A stretch of 64,000 nt of DNA. It comes from an uncultured Bacteroidales bacterium (GTDB lineage: Bacteria; Bacteroidota; Bacteroidia; Bacteroidales; Bacteroidaceae). The translations under genes and the position numbers were made by a program. Shown here in pieces: positions 25,123 to 33,672 of the stretch. Every line of letters begins with the position of its first letter. Within the stretch, counting starts at the first letter, position 1. The notes beneath the pieces are model-generated. The model was given only the letters and a program-made list of their open reading frames with translations, had not been told where the DNA came from and did not search any database. The stretch spans positions 124,001-188,000 of the forward strand of contig CACXKA010000004.1 of the NCBI GenBank assembly GCA_902768125.1, given 5' to 3'.

Positions 25123-26793
25123 ATGAAAAGGATACTTGTATGGGCACTTCCCTTTCTAATCGGTAGCGTGTGCCAGGCAGAAGACATCACCATCCGTTAC
25201 AATGGTTCCACAGTGAAAGTGGATCAAAAAGAAAAAGACAGCGTGACTGTCACAGTGAAGGGTGCCAATGTGAACATTGATAGCAAATATACTGCACACA
25301 AACTGAGTGTGCGCCTCACAGGCAAGAGTGAGGATGGACAGCTCATCCTCAAAACCGCTGGTAAGGCAAAGGTGACGCTTGATAAACTGAACCTCACCAG
25401 TCAGGAAGGTGCACCCATCGACCTGAAGAATAAGAAGAAGGTGGAAGTGGCGGTTGCTGATGGTACAGAGAACACCCTCACCATCACGGCTTGCAACGAT
25501 ACTGCCAACCACAAGGCTGCCGTCATTTGGGCAAAAGACAAATTGCTTCTCTCGGGTAAGGGCACTCTCAACATCGTTGCAACAGGTGATGGTTGTCGAG
25601 GTATCAAGACAAAGGATGATATCACCATCGAAGACCTCACCCTCAACGTGATCACTTCTGGTAACCACTTGGGAGAGAAACCTTTCAGTTTTGGAGGCTT
25701 CGGAGGTTTTGGCGGAGGTGAAATGCCTGACTTCGGAAACTTCCAGATGCCAGAAGGTGGCTTCCAAATGCCTGAAGGTGGATTCCCCAATTTCGGAGGA
25801 GGCTTCCCAGGCTTTGGTGGTATGCGTCCAGAAGGGAATGACAGCACCCGACAAGGTGGTTTCCCCAACTTTGGAGGTGGCTTCCCTGGTTTTGGTGGTA
25901 TGCGCCCTGAAGGCAATGACAGCACCCGACGAGGTGGGTTCCCTAACTTTGGAGGAGGTTTTCCCAACTTCGGCGAAGGAGGTATGCCTGACTTTGGCGG
26001 CTTCGGAGGCGGCTTTGGCGGTTTCGGAAACCCTGGTGAGGAAGGTGAAGAGGATGAAGAAGGTGGAGGCATGGGCTTTGGAGGCAAGCGCAAGTATGTC
26101 GCAAGCACCAAAGGTATTGCTTCGAAAGGTAAAATCATCATCAATAGCGGCAAGGTGACCGTCAAGACCTCTACGGCTGGTGCTGAAGGCATCGAAGGAA
26201 AGGAAGGAGTGGTCGTCAATGGTGGGCTCGTGGATGTGATGAGTCCCGATGATGCCATCAATGCCAACGCCACCATCGAATTCAATGGGGGCACTGTCAT
26301 TGCCCGAAGTAGAGGTAATGATGCCGTCGATTCCAATCCCAAAGGTGGTTTCTTCATGCCATTCGGAGGCAACAACAACCAAGAGGACACAGACCCTGCC
26401 ATCATCATCACAGGTGGAACGGTCTATGCTTGGAGTCAGGCAGGTTCACCAGAAGAAGGACTTGACTGCGACTTCGCCCCACTCGTCATCGAAGGTGGCA
26501 CCATCTTCACTGTTGGAGGAGGAATGGGTGAAATGCCTTCCGTACCTACTAACTACACATCCAAGCAGCCTTCTGCCCTGCTGATTGGCATCAACATCGT
26601 GAAGGAAGAACCCGTCTATCTCTACGACAGCAAAAACAAACTTCTCGAGACCATTACCGTTCCTTTCTCCCTCCGACGCAGCGCCAGCCTCGTGAGCAGT
26701 GCAGCCTTTCAGGTGGGTGAAACCTACACTGTCAAGACCAAGGGCTACGAAAAGACTTTCACGCTCAACGAGAACTTCACAGCCGTCAGGTAA
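25123..26793 (+). CDS. exported glycine-rich carbohydrate-binding-like protein
   Basis: 556 residues with a signal peptide (ending near CQAE). Beta-helix-like repeats flank a Gly/Phe-rich middle: the N-terminal part (about 20-185) and C-terminal part (about 325-550) show ITIEDLTLNV, STKGIASKGKIIINSGKVTV and SPDDAINANATIEFNGGTV, as in the Cthe_2159-type carbohydrate-binding domain (PF14262). The middle (about 189-310) has GGFPNFGGGFPGFGG units, two of which are encoded by exact 78-bp tandem repeats. Probably a surface polysaccharide-binding protein; the Gly-rich spacer is variable in length by nature. Confidence 0.85.
   Translation: MKRILVWALPFLIGSVCQAEDITIRYNGSTVKVDQKEKDSVTVTVKGANVNIDSKYTAHKLSVRLTGKSEDGQLILKTAGKAKVTLDKLNLTSQEGAPIDLKNKKKVEVAVADGTENTLTITACNDTANHKAAVIWAKDKLLLSGKGTLNIVATGDGCRGIKTKDDITIEDLTLNVITSGNHLGEKPFSFGGFGGFGGGEMPDFGNFQMPEGGFQMPEGGFPNFGGGFPGFGGMRPEGNDSTRQGGFPNFGGGFPGFGGMRPEGNDSTRRGGFPNFGGGFPNFGEGGMPDFGGFGGGFGGFGNPGEEGEEDEEGGGMGFGGKRKYVASTKGIASKGKIIINSGKVTVKTSTAGAEGIEGKEGVVVNGGLVDVMSPDDAINANATIEFNGGTVIARSRGNDAVDSNPKGGFFMPFGGNNNQEDTDPAIIITGGTVYAWSQAGSPEEGLDCDFAPLVIEGGTIFTVGGGMGEMPSVPTNYTSKQPSALLIGINIVKEEPVYLYDSKNKLLETITVPFSLRRSASLVSSAAFQVGETYTVKTKGYEKTFTLNENFTAVR
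25783..25968 (+). repeat. 78-bp tandem repeat in the glycine-rich region
   Basis: Units at 25783-25860 and 25861-25938 are close copies, and a third starts at 25939 and breaks off after about 30 bases. Each unit keeps the frame and encodes a 26-residue block with MRPEGNDSTR. Confidence 0.85.
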
Positions 26794-26860
26794 ATGGATG
26801 GAAATGGGGTGTCAAAGACAAAAAAACGTTCGCATATTTGTGGATGTCAGCGGATTGTCG

Positions 26861-26868
26861 TATCTTTG
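26861..26868 (+). promoter_or_regulatory. Bacteroidetes promoter for the outer-membrane protein gene
   Basis: -7 TATCTTTG at 26861-26868 with a -33 TTTG at 26837-26840, 20 bases apart; 33 bases upstream of the ATG. Confidence 0.75.
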
Positions 26869-26901
26869 CCGAAAAGATAACACTCAAAAAACAGAACATT
26901 T

Positions 26902-27618
26902 ATGAAGAAGGCTATCAAAATGTTGTCCCTCACAGCTTTGTTGTTGGCAGGGACAACAGCCGTAGAAGCACAGGAGAAAGTAGAGACAACCGTTTCAGCA
27001 GATGTGGTGAGTCAATACATCTGGCGTGGTTTAGATTTGGGCAACCCAGCACTCCAACCTACCTTGGGCATCGAATACAAAGGTTTGTCACTCGAGGCTT
27101 GGGGTAGCGTAGGATTGACCGACTCTTCCGACGCAAAAGAGTTTGACCTCACACTCTCTTACACCATTGGAGGTCTCAACTTCGGAGTGAGCGACTACTG
27201 GTTCAGCAATGGACTTGACCCACAAGGTCGTTACTTCAAATATGATGCCCATGGCACCAACCACGTATTTGAGGGTTTTGTCGGCTACGATTTTGGTGTG
27301 GCATCAGTCGCTTGGTACACGAACTTTGCAGGTGCTGATGGTGTGAACAAAAAAGGCAAACGTGCCTACAGTTCCTACTTCGAGGTGGCAGCACCTTTCA
27401 AACTGGCAACCTGCGACTGGCAAGCAACTGCTGGTGCTGTGCCCCACGCTACTGATTATTATGGAACCAGCGGTTTCGCAGTCATCAACCTTGCCCTTCG
27501 TGCGACCAAAGAAATCAAGGTGACTAACTCATTCAGCATTCCTATCTTTGGTGAGGTGGTCGGCAATCCTTGCAGCCAGAAAGCTTATCTGGTCTTCGGA
27601 TTGACTTTGCGTCCATAA
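26902..27618 (+). CDS. outer-membrane beta-barrel protein (TorF-like putative porin)
   Basis: 238 residues with a signal peptide (cleavage near VEAQ). The mature part begins VSADVVSQYIWRGLDLGNPALQP and alternates hydrophobic and polar residues in strands such as GLSLEAWGSVGL and FDLTLSYTIGGLNFGVSDYW, ending in LVFGLTLRP. YxWRG near the N-terminus is typical of TorF-like barrels. Transport substrate unknown. It has its own promoter and ends at a bidirectional terminator. Confidence 0.85.
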   Translation: MKKAIKMLSLTALLLAGTTAVEAQEKVETTVSADVVSQYIWRGLDLGNPALQPTLGIEYKGLSLEAWGSVGLTDSSDAKEFDLTLSYTIGGLNFGVSDYWFSNGLDPQGRYFKYDAHGTNHVFEGFVGYDFGVASVAWYTNFAGADGVNKKGKRAYSSYFEVAAPFKLATCDWQATAGAVPHATDYYGTSGFAVINLALRATKEIKVTNSFSIPIFGEVVGNPCSQKAYLVFGLTLRP

Positions 27619-27636
27619 TCCCAACACAGAAAAAAG

Positions 27637-27666
27637 AAGGGCTGTACCCCAACAGGTGCAGCCCTT
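27637..27666. terminator. bidirectional terminator between the porin-like gene and nadC
   Basis: AAGGGCTGTACC pairs with GGTGCAGCCCTT around CCAACA, with A-rich left and T-rich right flanks; serves both convergent genes. Confidence 0.85.
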
Positions 27667-27689
27667 TCTCTTTATCCTTTATCAGTTGT

Positions 27690-28565
27690 TTATTTGATGA
27701 TGAGCTTATCGCTTCCTGCAGCCTTGAAACTCATATCAAGACCTTTCACAGAATGTGTCAAAGCGCCAAAAGAGATGAAATCCACGCCAGCCTTGGCATA
27801 AGGAATCATCGTGTCAAAGGTGATGCCACCAGAAGATTCCGTCTCTGCACGACCAGCCACCAACTTGACCGCCTTTTCTGTGTCTTCAGGGGTGAAGTTG
27901 TCGAACATAATGCGGTCGCAACCTTCAGCCAGCGCTTCATCAAGTTCCTTCCAATTGCGCACCTCACACTCAATCTTCAAATCCTTGTTATGATCCTTGC
28001 AATACTGCTTGGCACGTGAGATCGCGTTGTGAACACCCCCACAGAAATCAATGTGGTTGTCTTTGAGGAGAATCATATCGAAGAGTCCGATACGATGGTT
28101 CATACCACCACCTATCTTCACTGCTTCTTTCTCCAGCATACGCATACCAGGCGTGGTCTTACGAGTGTCGAGCACACGCGTCTTGGTGCCTGCATCAATG
28201 AGTGCCTGCTGATATTTGTGAGTCATCGTGGCAATACCACTCATACGCTGAAGGATGTTGAGCATCAAGCGCTCTGTCTGAAGAAGGCTCTGTTCTTTTC
28301 CTTTCACAGACATCACGATATCGCCTGGCTTCACATGCGCACCATCCTGGATATAGACCTCCACCTCCATCGTGGGATCGAATCGATGGAACACCTCTTT
28401 GGCAATCTCCACACCTGCAAAGATGCCCTCTTCCTTGATGAGCAACTTGCTTTCTCCATAGGCATCAGCAGGGATGCAACAGAGGGTGGTATGGTCGCCG
28501 TCACCAATGTCTTCAGCAAAGGCGAGGTCAATCAATCTATCGTTTAGTTCTGAGACGCTTAACAT
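27690..28565 (-). CDS. nadC: nicotinate-nucleotide pyrophosphorylase (carboxylating)
   Basis: Quinolinate phosphoribosyltransferase of NAD synthesis. 291 residues from the ATG at 28565 (MLSVSELNDRLIDLAFAED). Visible motifs are EDIGDGDHTT, NILQRMSGIATMTH, VLDTRKTTPGMRMLEKEAV, GGMNHRIGLFDMILLKDNHI, IECEVRNWKELDEAL, IMFDNFTP and ESSGGI. The start overlaps the end of the upstream barrel gene by 29 bases. No nadA or nadB gene is nearby. Confidence 0.95.
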   Translation of the reverse strand: MLSVSELNDRLIDLAFAEDIGDGDHTTLCCIPADAYGESKLLIKEEGIFAGVEIAKEVFHRFDPTMEVEVYIQDGAHVKPGDIVMSVKGKEQSLLQTERLMLNILQRMSGIATMTHKYQQALIDAGTKTRVLDTRKTTPGMRMLEKEAVKIGGGMNHRIGLFDMILLKDNHIDFCGGVHNAISRAKQYCKDHNKDLKIECEVRNWKELDEALAEGCDRIMFDNFTPEDTEKAVKLVAGRAETESSGGITFDTMIPYAKAGVDFISFGALTHSVKGLDMSFKAAGSDKLIIK

Positions 28566-29070
28566 AGTCGGATGGTTTTTTATCGTTATCGAAATACCAA
28601 GCAAGAGCCACTTTCACACCAAACTCACTCTTGTCGGAGAAGTCGGAAAGAGAGATATCATAGTAGAGAGAAGGCTCCACAGTGAGGTGACGATTGAGGA
28701 AGAAGCAATAACCCACTTCTGGTGTCAACTGCACATCGTTGAAGTTGGGTGCTTCATGCACATACTTGGCACCCGCCTGCAGGAAAAGTCCGTTCTGCTC
28801 AATGAGATAACGAAGTTTGCCTCCCACGTAGAACTTCTGCATGTCAGTGTTGTGATAGTCAAAGCCTACTTCAGCGATAGCCATCCAAGCCTCCTCAAAC
28901 ATGTAACCTCCATTCAAACCTAAATTGAAACGAGTCTTGTGCGCCTTGCTATAGGAGAAACCACCCGAGTTAGTAGTGGCAGCCATATAGTACTTGCCTT
29001 TTTCAAACTGTGCGAAAGCGCTGCTAATGCCGATGAGGGCAAAGATGAGTGTAAAAACGATTTTCTTCAT
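28537..29070 (-). CDS. small outer-membrane beta-barrel protein
   Basis: 177 residues with a signal peptide (MKKIVFTLIFALIGISSAFAQ). The mature part shows barrel strands (TRFNLGLNGGYMFEEAWMAIAEVGFDYH region, FYVGGKLRYLI, GLFLQAGAKYVH, LTPEVGYCFFLNRHLTVEPSLYYD region), ending FGVKVALAWYFDNDKKPS. It belongs to the broad OmpW/PorT-like group of Bacteroidetes barrels. The C-terminus (KRLRTKR) runs 29 bases into the nadC start. Confidence 0.82.
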   Translation of the reverse strand: MKKIVFTLIFALIGISSAFAQFEKGKYYMAATTNSGGFSYSKAHKTRFNLGLNGGYMFEEAWMAIAEVGFDYHNTDMQKFYVGGKLRYLIEQNGLFLQAGAKYVHEAPNFNDVQLTPEVGYCFFLNRHLTVEPSLYYDISLSDFSDKSEFGVKVALAWYFDNDKKPSDYVKRLRTKR

Positions 29071-29074
29071 AATG

Positions 29075-29254
29075 TTATTTATTTTGTAGTTGTTCTTTCT
29101 TGTATAATGCCCACGCCAATGCGCCGCAAATAGCTGCATAACCAAGGATATGGGGCAGGTATGTGAGCCAGGTGTTCCATATAAAGCCGTTGTACAGATA
29201 GAATCCGAGTCCTACGGCAAAGAACGCGATGGGTTGCCAAACGTAACGCTTCAT
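29075..29254 (-). CDS. small two-helix membrane protein next to cstA
   Basis: 59 residues with two membrane helices (about 7-27 and 35-52) and a basic tail (YKKEQLQNK). The ATG at 29254 is preferred; a longer frame would start at a TTG one base after the cstA stop. Position directly after cstA suggests a small accessory subunit, like the short partners of CstA-family carriers in other bacteria, but the sequence does not match a family I know. Confidence 0.65.
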   Translation of the reverse strand: MKRYVWQPIAFFAVGLGFYLYNGFIWNTWLTYLPHILGYAAICGALAWALYKKEQLQNK

Positions 29255-29276
29255 CAATGTTTCATTCTCTTTCAAT

Positions 29277-30782
29277 TCATCTTCTGATTCTCAACCTCTT
29301 TGCCCAAACGATATACCACACCAGCACACCCAACGTGATGAGACCACCTATCAGATAAGCGATGAAGTTGTGGAGTTGGAATCCTTCTGGAGCAATGAGG
29401 ATGTAAGTGGTGCACACGATGGTCATCCACAGAGCAGGCACCATTGCAACGAGGAACGCATATTTGTTCTTGCCTTCAGACAAACTATGTTTGGTCAACC
29501 AGACAGTGATTGCCCAGAGCGTCATGACTGCCAAGCTCTGATTGAACCAAGCAAAGTAACGCCACAGGACATCGAAGTTGACAAACATCAGCACGCCACT
29601 CAACACGAAGATGGGAATAGAAAGCACCAGACGTTTGTAAATCTTGTTCTGCTTGTAGTGCATGAAGTCGGCAGCAATCAGACGGGCACTACGCAGAGCA
29701 GTGTCACCACTCGTGATGGGGGCAGCCACCACACCCAAGATGGCCAAGACAGCACCCACCTTACCAAGCCATGTGGAGCAAAGGACATTGACCAACACAG
29801 CTGGATTAGGATTGCTGGTTCCACCATTGGTCATGATGGCCCAGAGTTTCTCGTAAGGAGCCTCATCGCCAGTCATTCCAAACTGCGTCACATCGAACGA
29901 GCCTGCAAACTTAATGGCTGCTGCTGCCCAAATCAATGCCACCAGACCTTCTGTAATCATCGCACCATAGAAGATAGGGCGACCAAACCGCTCATTCTTC
30001 AGACAACGTGCCATCATCGGGCTTTGGGTGGCATGGAAACCACTCACTGCACCACAGGCGATGGTGATGCACAAACCTGGGAAGATTGGCATCGTGCTGG
30101 TAGGATGATGATTGCTGAATGCTTCTGTGATTTCAGGCATACTTCCATCGTAGATAAAGATGCCATATATCAGACCTACAGCCATCACCAACAACGCTAT
30201 ACCAAAGATAGGGTAAATGCGTCCAATCAGTTTATCGATGGGCAACAGGGTGGCAAGGAGATAATACACAAAGATAATGATGACCCAGAAGAGGTTCTGT
30301 CCCACCACGCTATCACCACCTATCATGTTGGCAAGCAATCCTGCAGGAGTGGTTACAAACACGGCACCCACCAGAATCATCAACACCAACGACATGATGC
30401 GAAGGGCAAAACGTGCAGGGGAACCCAACTCATCACCCACAATCTCAGGAAGGCTGGCTCCATTCTTGCGCAAGCTGATCATACCCGACATATAGTCGTG
30501 CACGGCTCCTCCAAAGATACATCCCAACACAATCCACAGGTAGGCACTCGGACCAAACAAAATACCCTGAATGGCACCAAAAATAGGTCCAGTACCCGCA
30601 ATGTTCAGAAATTGAATCAGAAAGACCTTCCAAGTGGGCATTGGCATATAGTCAACACCATCACGCGAAGCGTAACAGGGAGTCTGGCGTTGTGGATCAG
30701 CACCAAAGACTTTATCAACAAATGCTCCATAGAGGACATAACCCAAAACAAGGAGCAATAAAGAGACAATAAATGTAACCAT
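29277..30782 (-). CDS. cstA: carbon starvation protein A (peptide/pyruvate transporter family)
   Basis: Polytopic inner-membrane carrier, 501 residues. Family motifs are GADPQRQTPCYASRDGVDYMP (about 26-46), FLNIAGTGPIFGAIQGILFGP, GCIFGGAVHDYMSGMISLRK, SGFHATQSPMMARCLKNE and PITSGDTALRSARLI. CstA-family proteins take up peptides or pyruvate when carbon is short. It is the shorter form common in Bacteroidetes. Start at 30782 (MVTFIVSLLLLV); promoter at 30810. The small membrane protein, barrel and nadC genes follow on the same strand. Confidence 0.94.
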   Translation of the reverse strand: MVTFIVSLLLLVLGYVLYGAFVDKVFGADPQRQTPCYASRDGVDYMPMPTWKVFLIQFLNIAGTGPIFGAIQGILFGPSAYLWIVLGCIFGGAVHDYMSGMISLRKNGASLPEIVGDELGSPARFALRIMSLVLMILVGAVFVTTPAGLLANMIGGDSVVGQNLFWVIIIFVYYLLATLLPIDKLIGRIYPIFGIALLVMAVGLIYGIFIYDGSMPEITEAFSNHHPTSTMPIFPGLCITIACGAVSGFHATQSPMMARCLKNERFGRPIFYGAMITEGLVALIWAAAAIKFAGSFDVTQFGMTGDEAPYEKLWAIMTNGGTSNPNPAVLVNVLCSTWLGKVGAVLAILGVVAAPITSGDTALRSARLIAADFMHYKQNKIYKRLVLSIPIFVLSGVLMFVNFDVLWRYFAWFNQSLAVMTLWAITVWLTKHSLSEGKNKYAFLVAMVPALWMTIVCTTYILIAPEGFQLHNFIAYLIGGLITLGVLVWYIVWAKRLRIRR

Positions 30783-30809
30783 TTTAGTTTTTATCTTACA
30801 AACTGAGAG

Positions 30810-30817
30810 CAAAAGTA
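30810..30817 (-). promoter_or_regulatory. Bacteroidetes -7 promoter element for cstA
   Basis: TACTTTTG on the minus strand, 27 bases upstream of the cstA ATG, and only 12 bases from the divergent element at 30830. Confidence 0.6.
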
Positions 30818-30829
30818 AGGAAAAATACT

Positions 30830-30837
30830 TACCTTTG
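30830..30837 (+). promoter_or_regulatory. Bacteroidetes -7 promoter element for the GHL10 gene
   Basis: TACCTTTG, 11 bases before the ATG at 30849, so the leader is very short (20 bases if the ATG at 30858 is used). Confidence 0.7.
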
Positions 30838-30848
30838 CAAAAAATTTA

Positions 30849-32474
30849 ATGTTAATAATGACTAATCAACAGAAAGCATTTCTTTTGTGGGCGTTTTTGA
30901 GTCTTGTGACAGCAACTCTATGGGCACAACCAACAGAAGACACCCACCCTCCATATCTCTACGAAAAAGAACACCCTTTGCGTGAAACGCGTGCCGTTTG
31001 GCTCACCACCATCGGAGGACTCGACTGGCCGCGAATCAAAGCGACGGATTCCTTCAGCCGCGAGCGACAGAAGCAGGAACTCATCCGCATTCTCGACCAA
31101 TACAAGCGTGCCAACATCAACACCGTCATTTTCCAGACACGCGTGCGTGCTGCCCTCCTCTACCCCTCTAAAATAGAGCCTTGGGAACTTTCCCTCACAG
31201 GGAAGGCAGGGCAATCGCCTGGTTACGACCCACTCGCTTTCTGCATTGAAGAGTGCCACAAACGAGGAATGGAACTGCATGCTTGGGTGGTGTGCATTCC
31301 GATCGGAACCCAGGAACGTCAACGTGGCTATGGGTCTGCATCCCTTGTGAAGAAGCACCCCGAATTGGTCAAGACTGCCAAGGGAGGCGAGATGTTCATG
31401 ATTCCTGGCAAACCAGAGACGGCTGACTACATCGCCAGCATCTGCAAAGAAATCGTGGAGAACTACGATGTGGACGGCATTTCGCTCGACTACATCCGCT
31501 ATCCCGAATCCATCTACAATTTCTCTGACGAGAACCTCTACCCACGTTCCTCCTCGATGAGCAAGGCTGACTGGAAACGTGAGAACATCACCCGCATTGT
31601 GCGTCGTGTACACGATGTGGTGAAACCCATCAAGCCGTGGGTGAAACTCAGCAGTTCCCCTATCGGCAAATATCGTGACACCAGCCGATATAGCGCTGGA
31701 GGTTGGAATGGTTACAACGCTGTGTGGCAAGACCCTGTGCTTTGGCTCAAGGAGAATTGGCAGGATATGCTCTTCCCCATGATGTACTTCACAGGCAACA
31801 ACTACTACCCCTTCCTCTACCAGTGGCTCGAGAATGCCCACGGACACCCTATCTGCCCAGGACTTGGCATCTATTTCCTCGACCCACGCGAAGGACGTTG
31901 GACCCTCAACGAAGTGCGTGCTGAAATGCATTCGGCTCGCAATTCAGGCATCGGAGGCATCGCCTTCTATCGTGGTGAATTCCTCACCAACAACTACAAA
32001 GGTATCTACGACACCACCTGCGAGGAATTCTTCCCCTATCCTGCGCTCACAGCTCGTATGACTTGGATGGGTGACACCATCGCACCCACTGCCCCCACCT
32101 CCCTCAACTACGAGAACGGCATCCTCCACTGGCATCCATCCCAATCACCCCAAATCGCCCAATCTGCCCATTCTCCCCGTATCTTATACAACATCTATGG
32201 CTCCAACCTCTATCCCGTCGATATCACCAAAGCGGAGAACCTCCTTGCCGTCAACATTCGCGACACCCAATGGCAACTCAATGCACGCGCTCAGAAAGTG
32301 CGTCACTATGCTGTCACAGCCATTGACCGCTTTGGCAATGAAAGTCCTGCCCTACAGGAAGAGAAGCCCACAATTGAGCCTCCCAAACACATCAACGTGC
32401 CACAACTCATCAATCGTGATGTGAAGGGCAGCAAGAAAGCCACAACGGGCAAGAAGAAAAACAAGAAGAAATAG
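30849..32474 (+). CDS. glycosyl hydrolase-like 10 (DUF187) exported protein
   Basis: 541 residues (or 538 from the ATG at 30858) with a signal peptide ending near LWAQ. The barrel begins LRETRAVWLTTIGGLDWPR (about 44-62), typical of GHL10/DUF187, followed by NINTVIFQTRVRAALLYPS, GMELHAWV, DGISLDYIRYP, WVKLSSSPIGKYRDTSRY and DMLFPMMYF. The C-terminal domain is Fn3-like and ends in a Lys-rich tail. Members act on peptidoglycan-like or other glycans; the substrate is unknown. Residues about 434-444 (HPSQSPQIAQSAH) come from a short C-rich repeat. It abuts the convergent gene at 32475 with no spacer. Confidence 0.88.
   Translation: MLIMTNQQKAFLLWAFLSLVTATLWAQPTEDTHPPYLYEKEHPLRETRAVWLTTIGGLDWPRIKATDSFSRERQKQELIRILDQYKRANINTVIFQTRVRAALLYPSKIEPWELSLTGKAGQSPGYDPLAFCIEECHKRGMELHAWVVCIPIGTQERQRGYGSASLVKKHPELVKTAKGGEMFMIPGKPETADYIASICKEIVENYDVDGISLDYIRYPESIYNFSDENLYPRSSSMSKADWKRENITRIVRRVHDVVKPIKPWVKLSSSPIGKYRDTSRYSAGGWNGYNAVWQDPVLWLKENWQDMLFPMMYFTGNNYYPFLYQWLENAHGHPICPGLGIYFLDPREGRWTLNEVRAEMHSARNSGIGGIAFYRGEFLTNNYKGIYDTTCEEFFPYPALTARMTWMGDTIAPTAPTSLNYENGILHWHPSQSPQIAQSAHSPRILYNIYGSNLYPVDITKAENLLAVNIRDTQWQLNARAQKVRHYAVTAIDRFGNESPALQEEKPTIEPPKHINVPQLINRDVKGSKKATTGKKKNKKK
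32149..32178 (+). repeat. short repeat inside the GHL10 gene (CCCAATC type)
   Basis: CCCAATCA, CCCCAAATCG, CCCAATCTG and CCCATTCT follow each other in frame between the barrel and the C-terminal domain, at a linker. The units are less regular than the other heptads. Confidence 0.55.
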
Positions 32475-33536
32475 TTATTGCCTCCGATAGGCAATCATCA
32501 GTTTACCCCTCTCCACCAATGCCTCAAAACCATTGGGATTGAGAGGGGTTAATTGTTTCGTGCATCCAGCCCCATACTGCTTATACAACAACAAGGCAAG
32601 AATGCCCATATTCATGCGGAAATTGATTTCGAGACAAGGATGCACACGCCCATCAGCCGTCTTGAGCATATCAATGCCCACAGGTCCCCGATACTCCGTC
32701 TTTGCCAGATGTTCCTGATGATACCGAACCAGTCTCCCCAAGAACTGCCCATCAAGCCCATCCAACCTATCAACCCCATCCAACCTATCAACCCCATTCA
32801 CCCCATCCAAAATCCTCCCCACCAACTCCTCCTGACTCTCCACATAATTATATCCATACGCCCCATTCTCACTTGCATGGAACACCGACCAACCCAAGAA
32901 CTCCACCTTCCTGTCCTCATGCACGAAAAACTCCATCGCAAAGTCCAACACCTTGTCCTCGTAGAACCTATCCACCACATAACCACCTTGAGAAGAGAGG
33001 AAACCCTGGAGACGGTTTGAGGTTTGAGGTTTGAGGTTTGAGGTTTGGCTCCGCCGAGCTGAAGGTTGAGGTTGGAGATTTGAGGTTGGAGATTTGAGGT
33101 TGGAGGTTTTTTCCACAAACACCCCTCTGCCTGAGGATGACCAAGGAGATTTGAAGATGAGTGAACCGTTAGGGGTATCGTTCAGGTCAAGGTTCTCTTT
33201 CCATCTCATTTCCTTTCCCAACAACCTTTCATCCTTCATCTCCTCCAACAACTCCTGAATATATCGGCACGCAAATTCCCTGCTGGACAATCGCCTCAAT
33301 TCCTCCAGCCATTCGTCCGAAGGCAACAACGCTTCCGCCACCCCCATCTGCTTATATCGCTGTTTGGTGGCAAGACTCCATCCCCACGGACCTGCAAACT
33401 GCGTGTTCTCCCACACCTGCGCCAAAGCCGCCAAATCCTCCTCCATCTGCTGAATCCGCTTGGGAGGACGATACTGTCGCACGTTGGCAGCCAAAGCCAT
33501 ATCGTTGGAGCAATTAAAGATGCTTGGTAGTTTCAT
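32475..33536 (-). CDS. ATP-grasp-like protein of unknown function with two repeat insertions
   Basis: 353 residues from the ATG at 33536. It begins MKLPSIFNCSNDMALA and has an ATP-grasp-like middle (FKSPWSSSGRGVFVE, GGYVVDRFYEDKVLDFAMEF) and end (GPVGIDMLKT, HPCLEINFRMNMG). Two low-complexity stretches break the domain: residues about 143-177 (SNLKPQTSN-type, from DNA 33003-33116) and about 244-263 (DGVDRLDG-type, from 32751-32811). Without them the protein would be of ordinary compactness. The frame is intact, so the product may still be active. Ligand unknown. The -7 element lies so close to the ATG that the mRNA may be leaderless. Confidence 0.8.
   Translation of the reverse strand: MKLPSIFNCSNDMALAANVRQYRPPKRIQQMEEDLAALAQVWENTQFAGPWGWSLATKQRYKQMGVAEALLPSDEWLEELRRLSSREFACRYIQELLEEMKDERLLGKEMRWKENLDLNDTPNGSLIFKSPWSSSGRGVFVEKTSNLKSPTSNLQPQPSARRSQTSNLKPQTSNRLQGFLSSQGGYVVDRFYEDKVLDFAMEFFVHEDRKVEFLGWSVFHASENGAYGYNYVESQEELVGRILDGVNGVDRLDGVDRLDGLDGQFLGRLVRYHQEHLAKTEYRGPVGIDMLKTADGRVHPCLEINFRMNMGILALLLYKQYGAGCTKQLTPLNPNGFEALVERGKLMIAYRRQ
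32751..32811 (-). repeat. short tandem repeat inside the ATP-grasp-like gene (CATCCAACCTATCAACC type)
   Basis: CCCATCCAA and CCTATCAAC units alternate several times, encoding alternating NGVDRLDG blocks in frame. Confidence 0.7.
33019..33116 (-). repeat. heptad array inside the ATP-grasp-like gene, including a 56-bp dispersed module
   Basis: On the plus strand four GAGGTTT units lead into TTGGCTCCGCCGAGCT, then GGTTGGA/GATTTGA heptads. Bases 33026-33081 match 36284-36339 exactly over 56 bases in inverted orientation. The array is translated in frame. Confidence 0.92.
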
Positions 33537-33541
33537 GGGGA

Positions 33542-33549
33542 CAAAGGTA
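33542..33549 (-). promoter_or_regulatory. Bacteroidetes -7 promoter element for the ATP-grasp-like gene
   Basis: TACCTTTG on the minus strand only 5 bases before the ATG at 33536, where transcription would be expected to begin; points to a leaderless transcript. Confidence 0.6.
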
Positions 33550-33632
33550 CGGAAAATTATCCAATCTACCATCATGTTACCTACAAAATAAATAATGTTA
33601 CACAAACACAAGGATATTTGACAGAAAAGACG

Positions 33633-33640
33633 TAACTTTG
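33633..33640 (+). promoter_or_regulatory. Bacteroidetes -7 promoter element for the GH127 gene
   Basis: TAACTTTG, 32 bases upstream of the ATG at 33673. Confidence 0.7.
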
Positions 33641-33672
33641 CACAAAATTTCTTATTTAATAACAAAAAACCT

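Noticed and set aside
25156-26382. Long open frame on the minus strand opposite the glycine-rich gene
   Set aside because: It mirrors the biased codons of the plus-strand gene, has a Pro-rich low-complexity product, no promoter or ribosome site, and lies fully inside a gene with signal peptide and domains.
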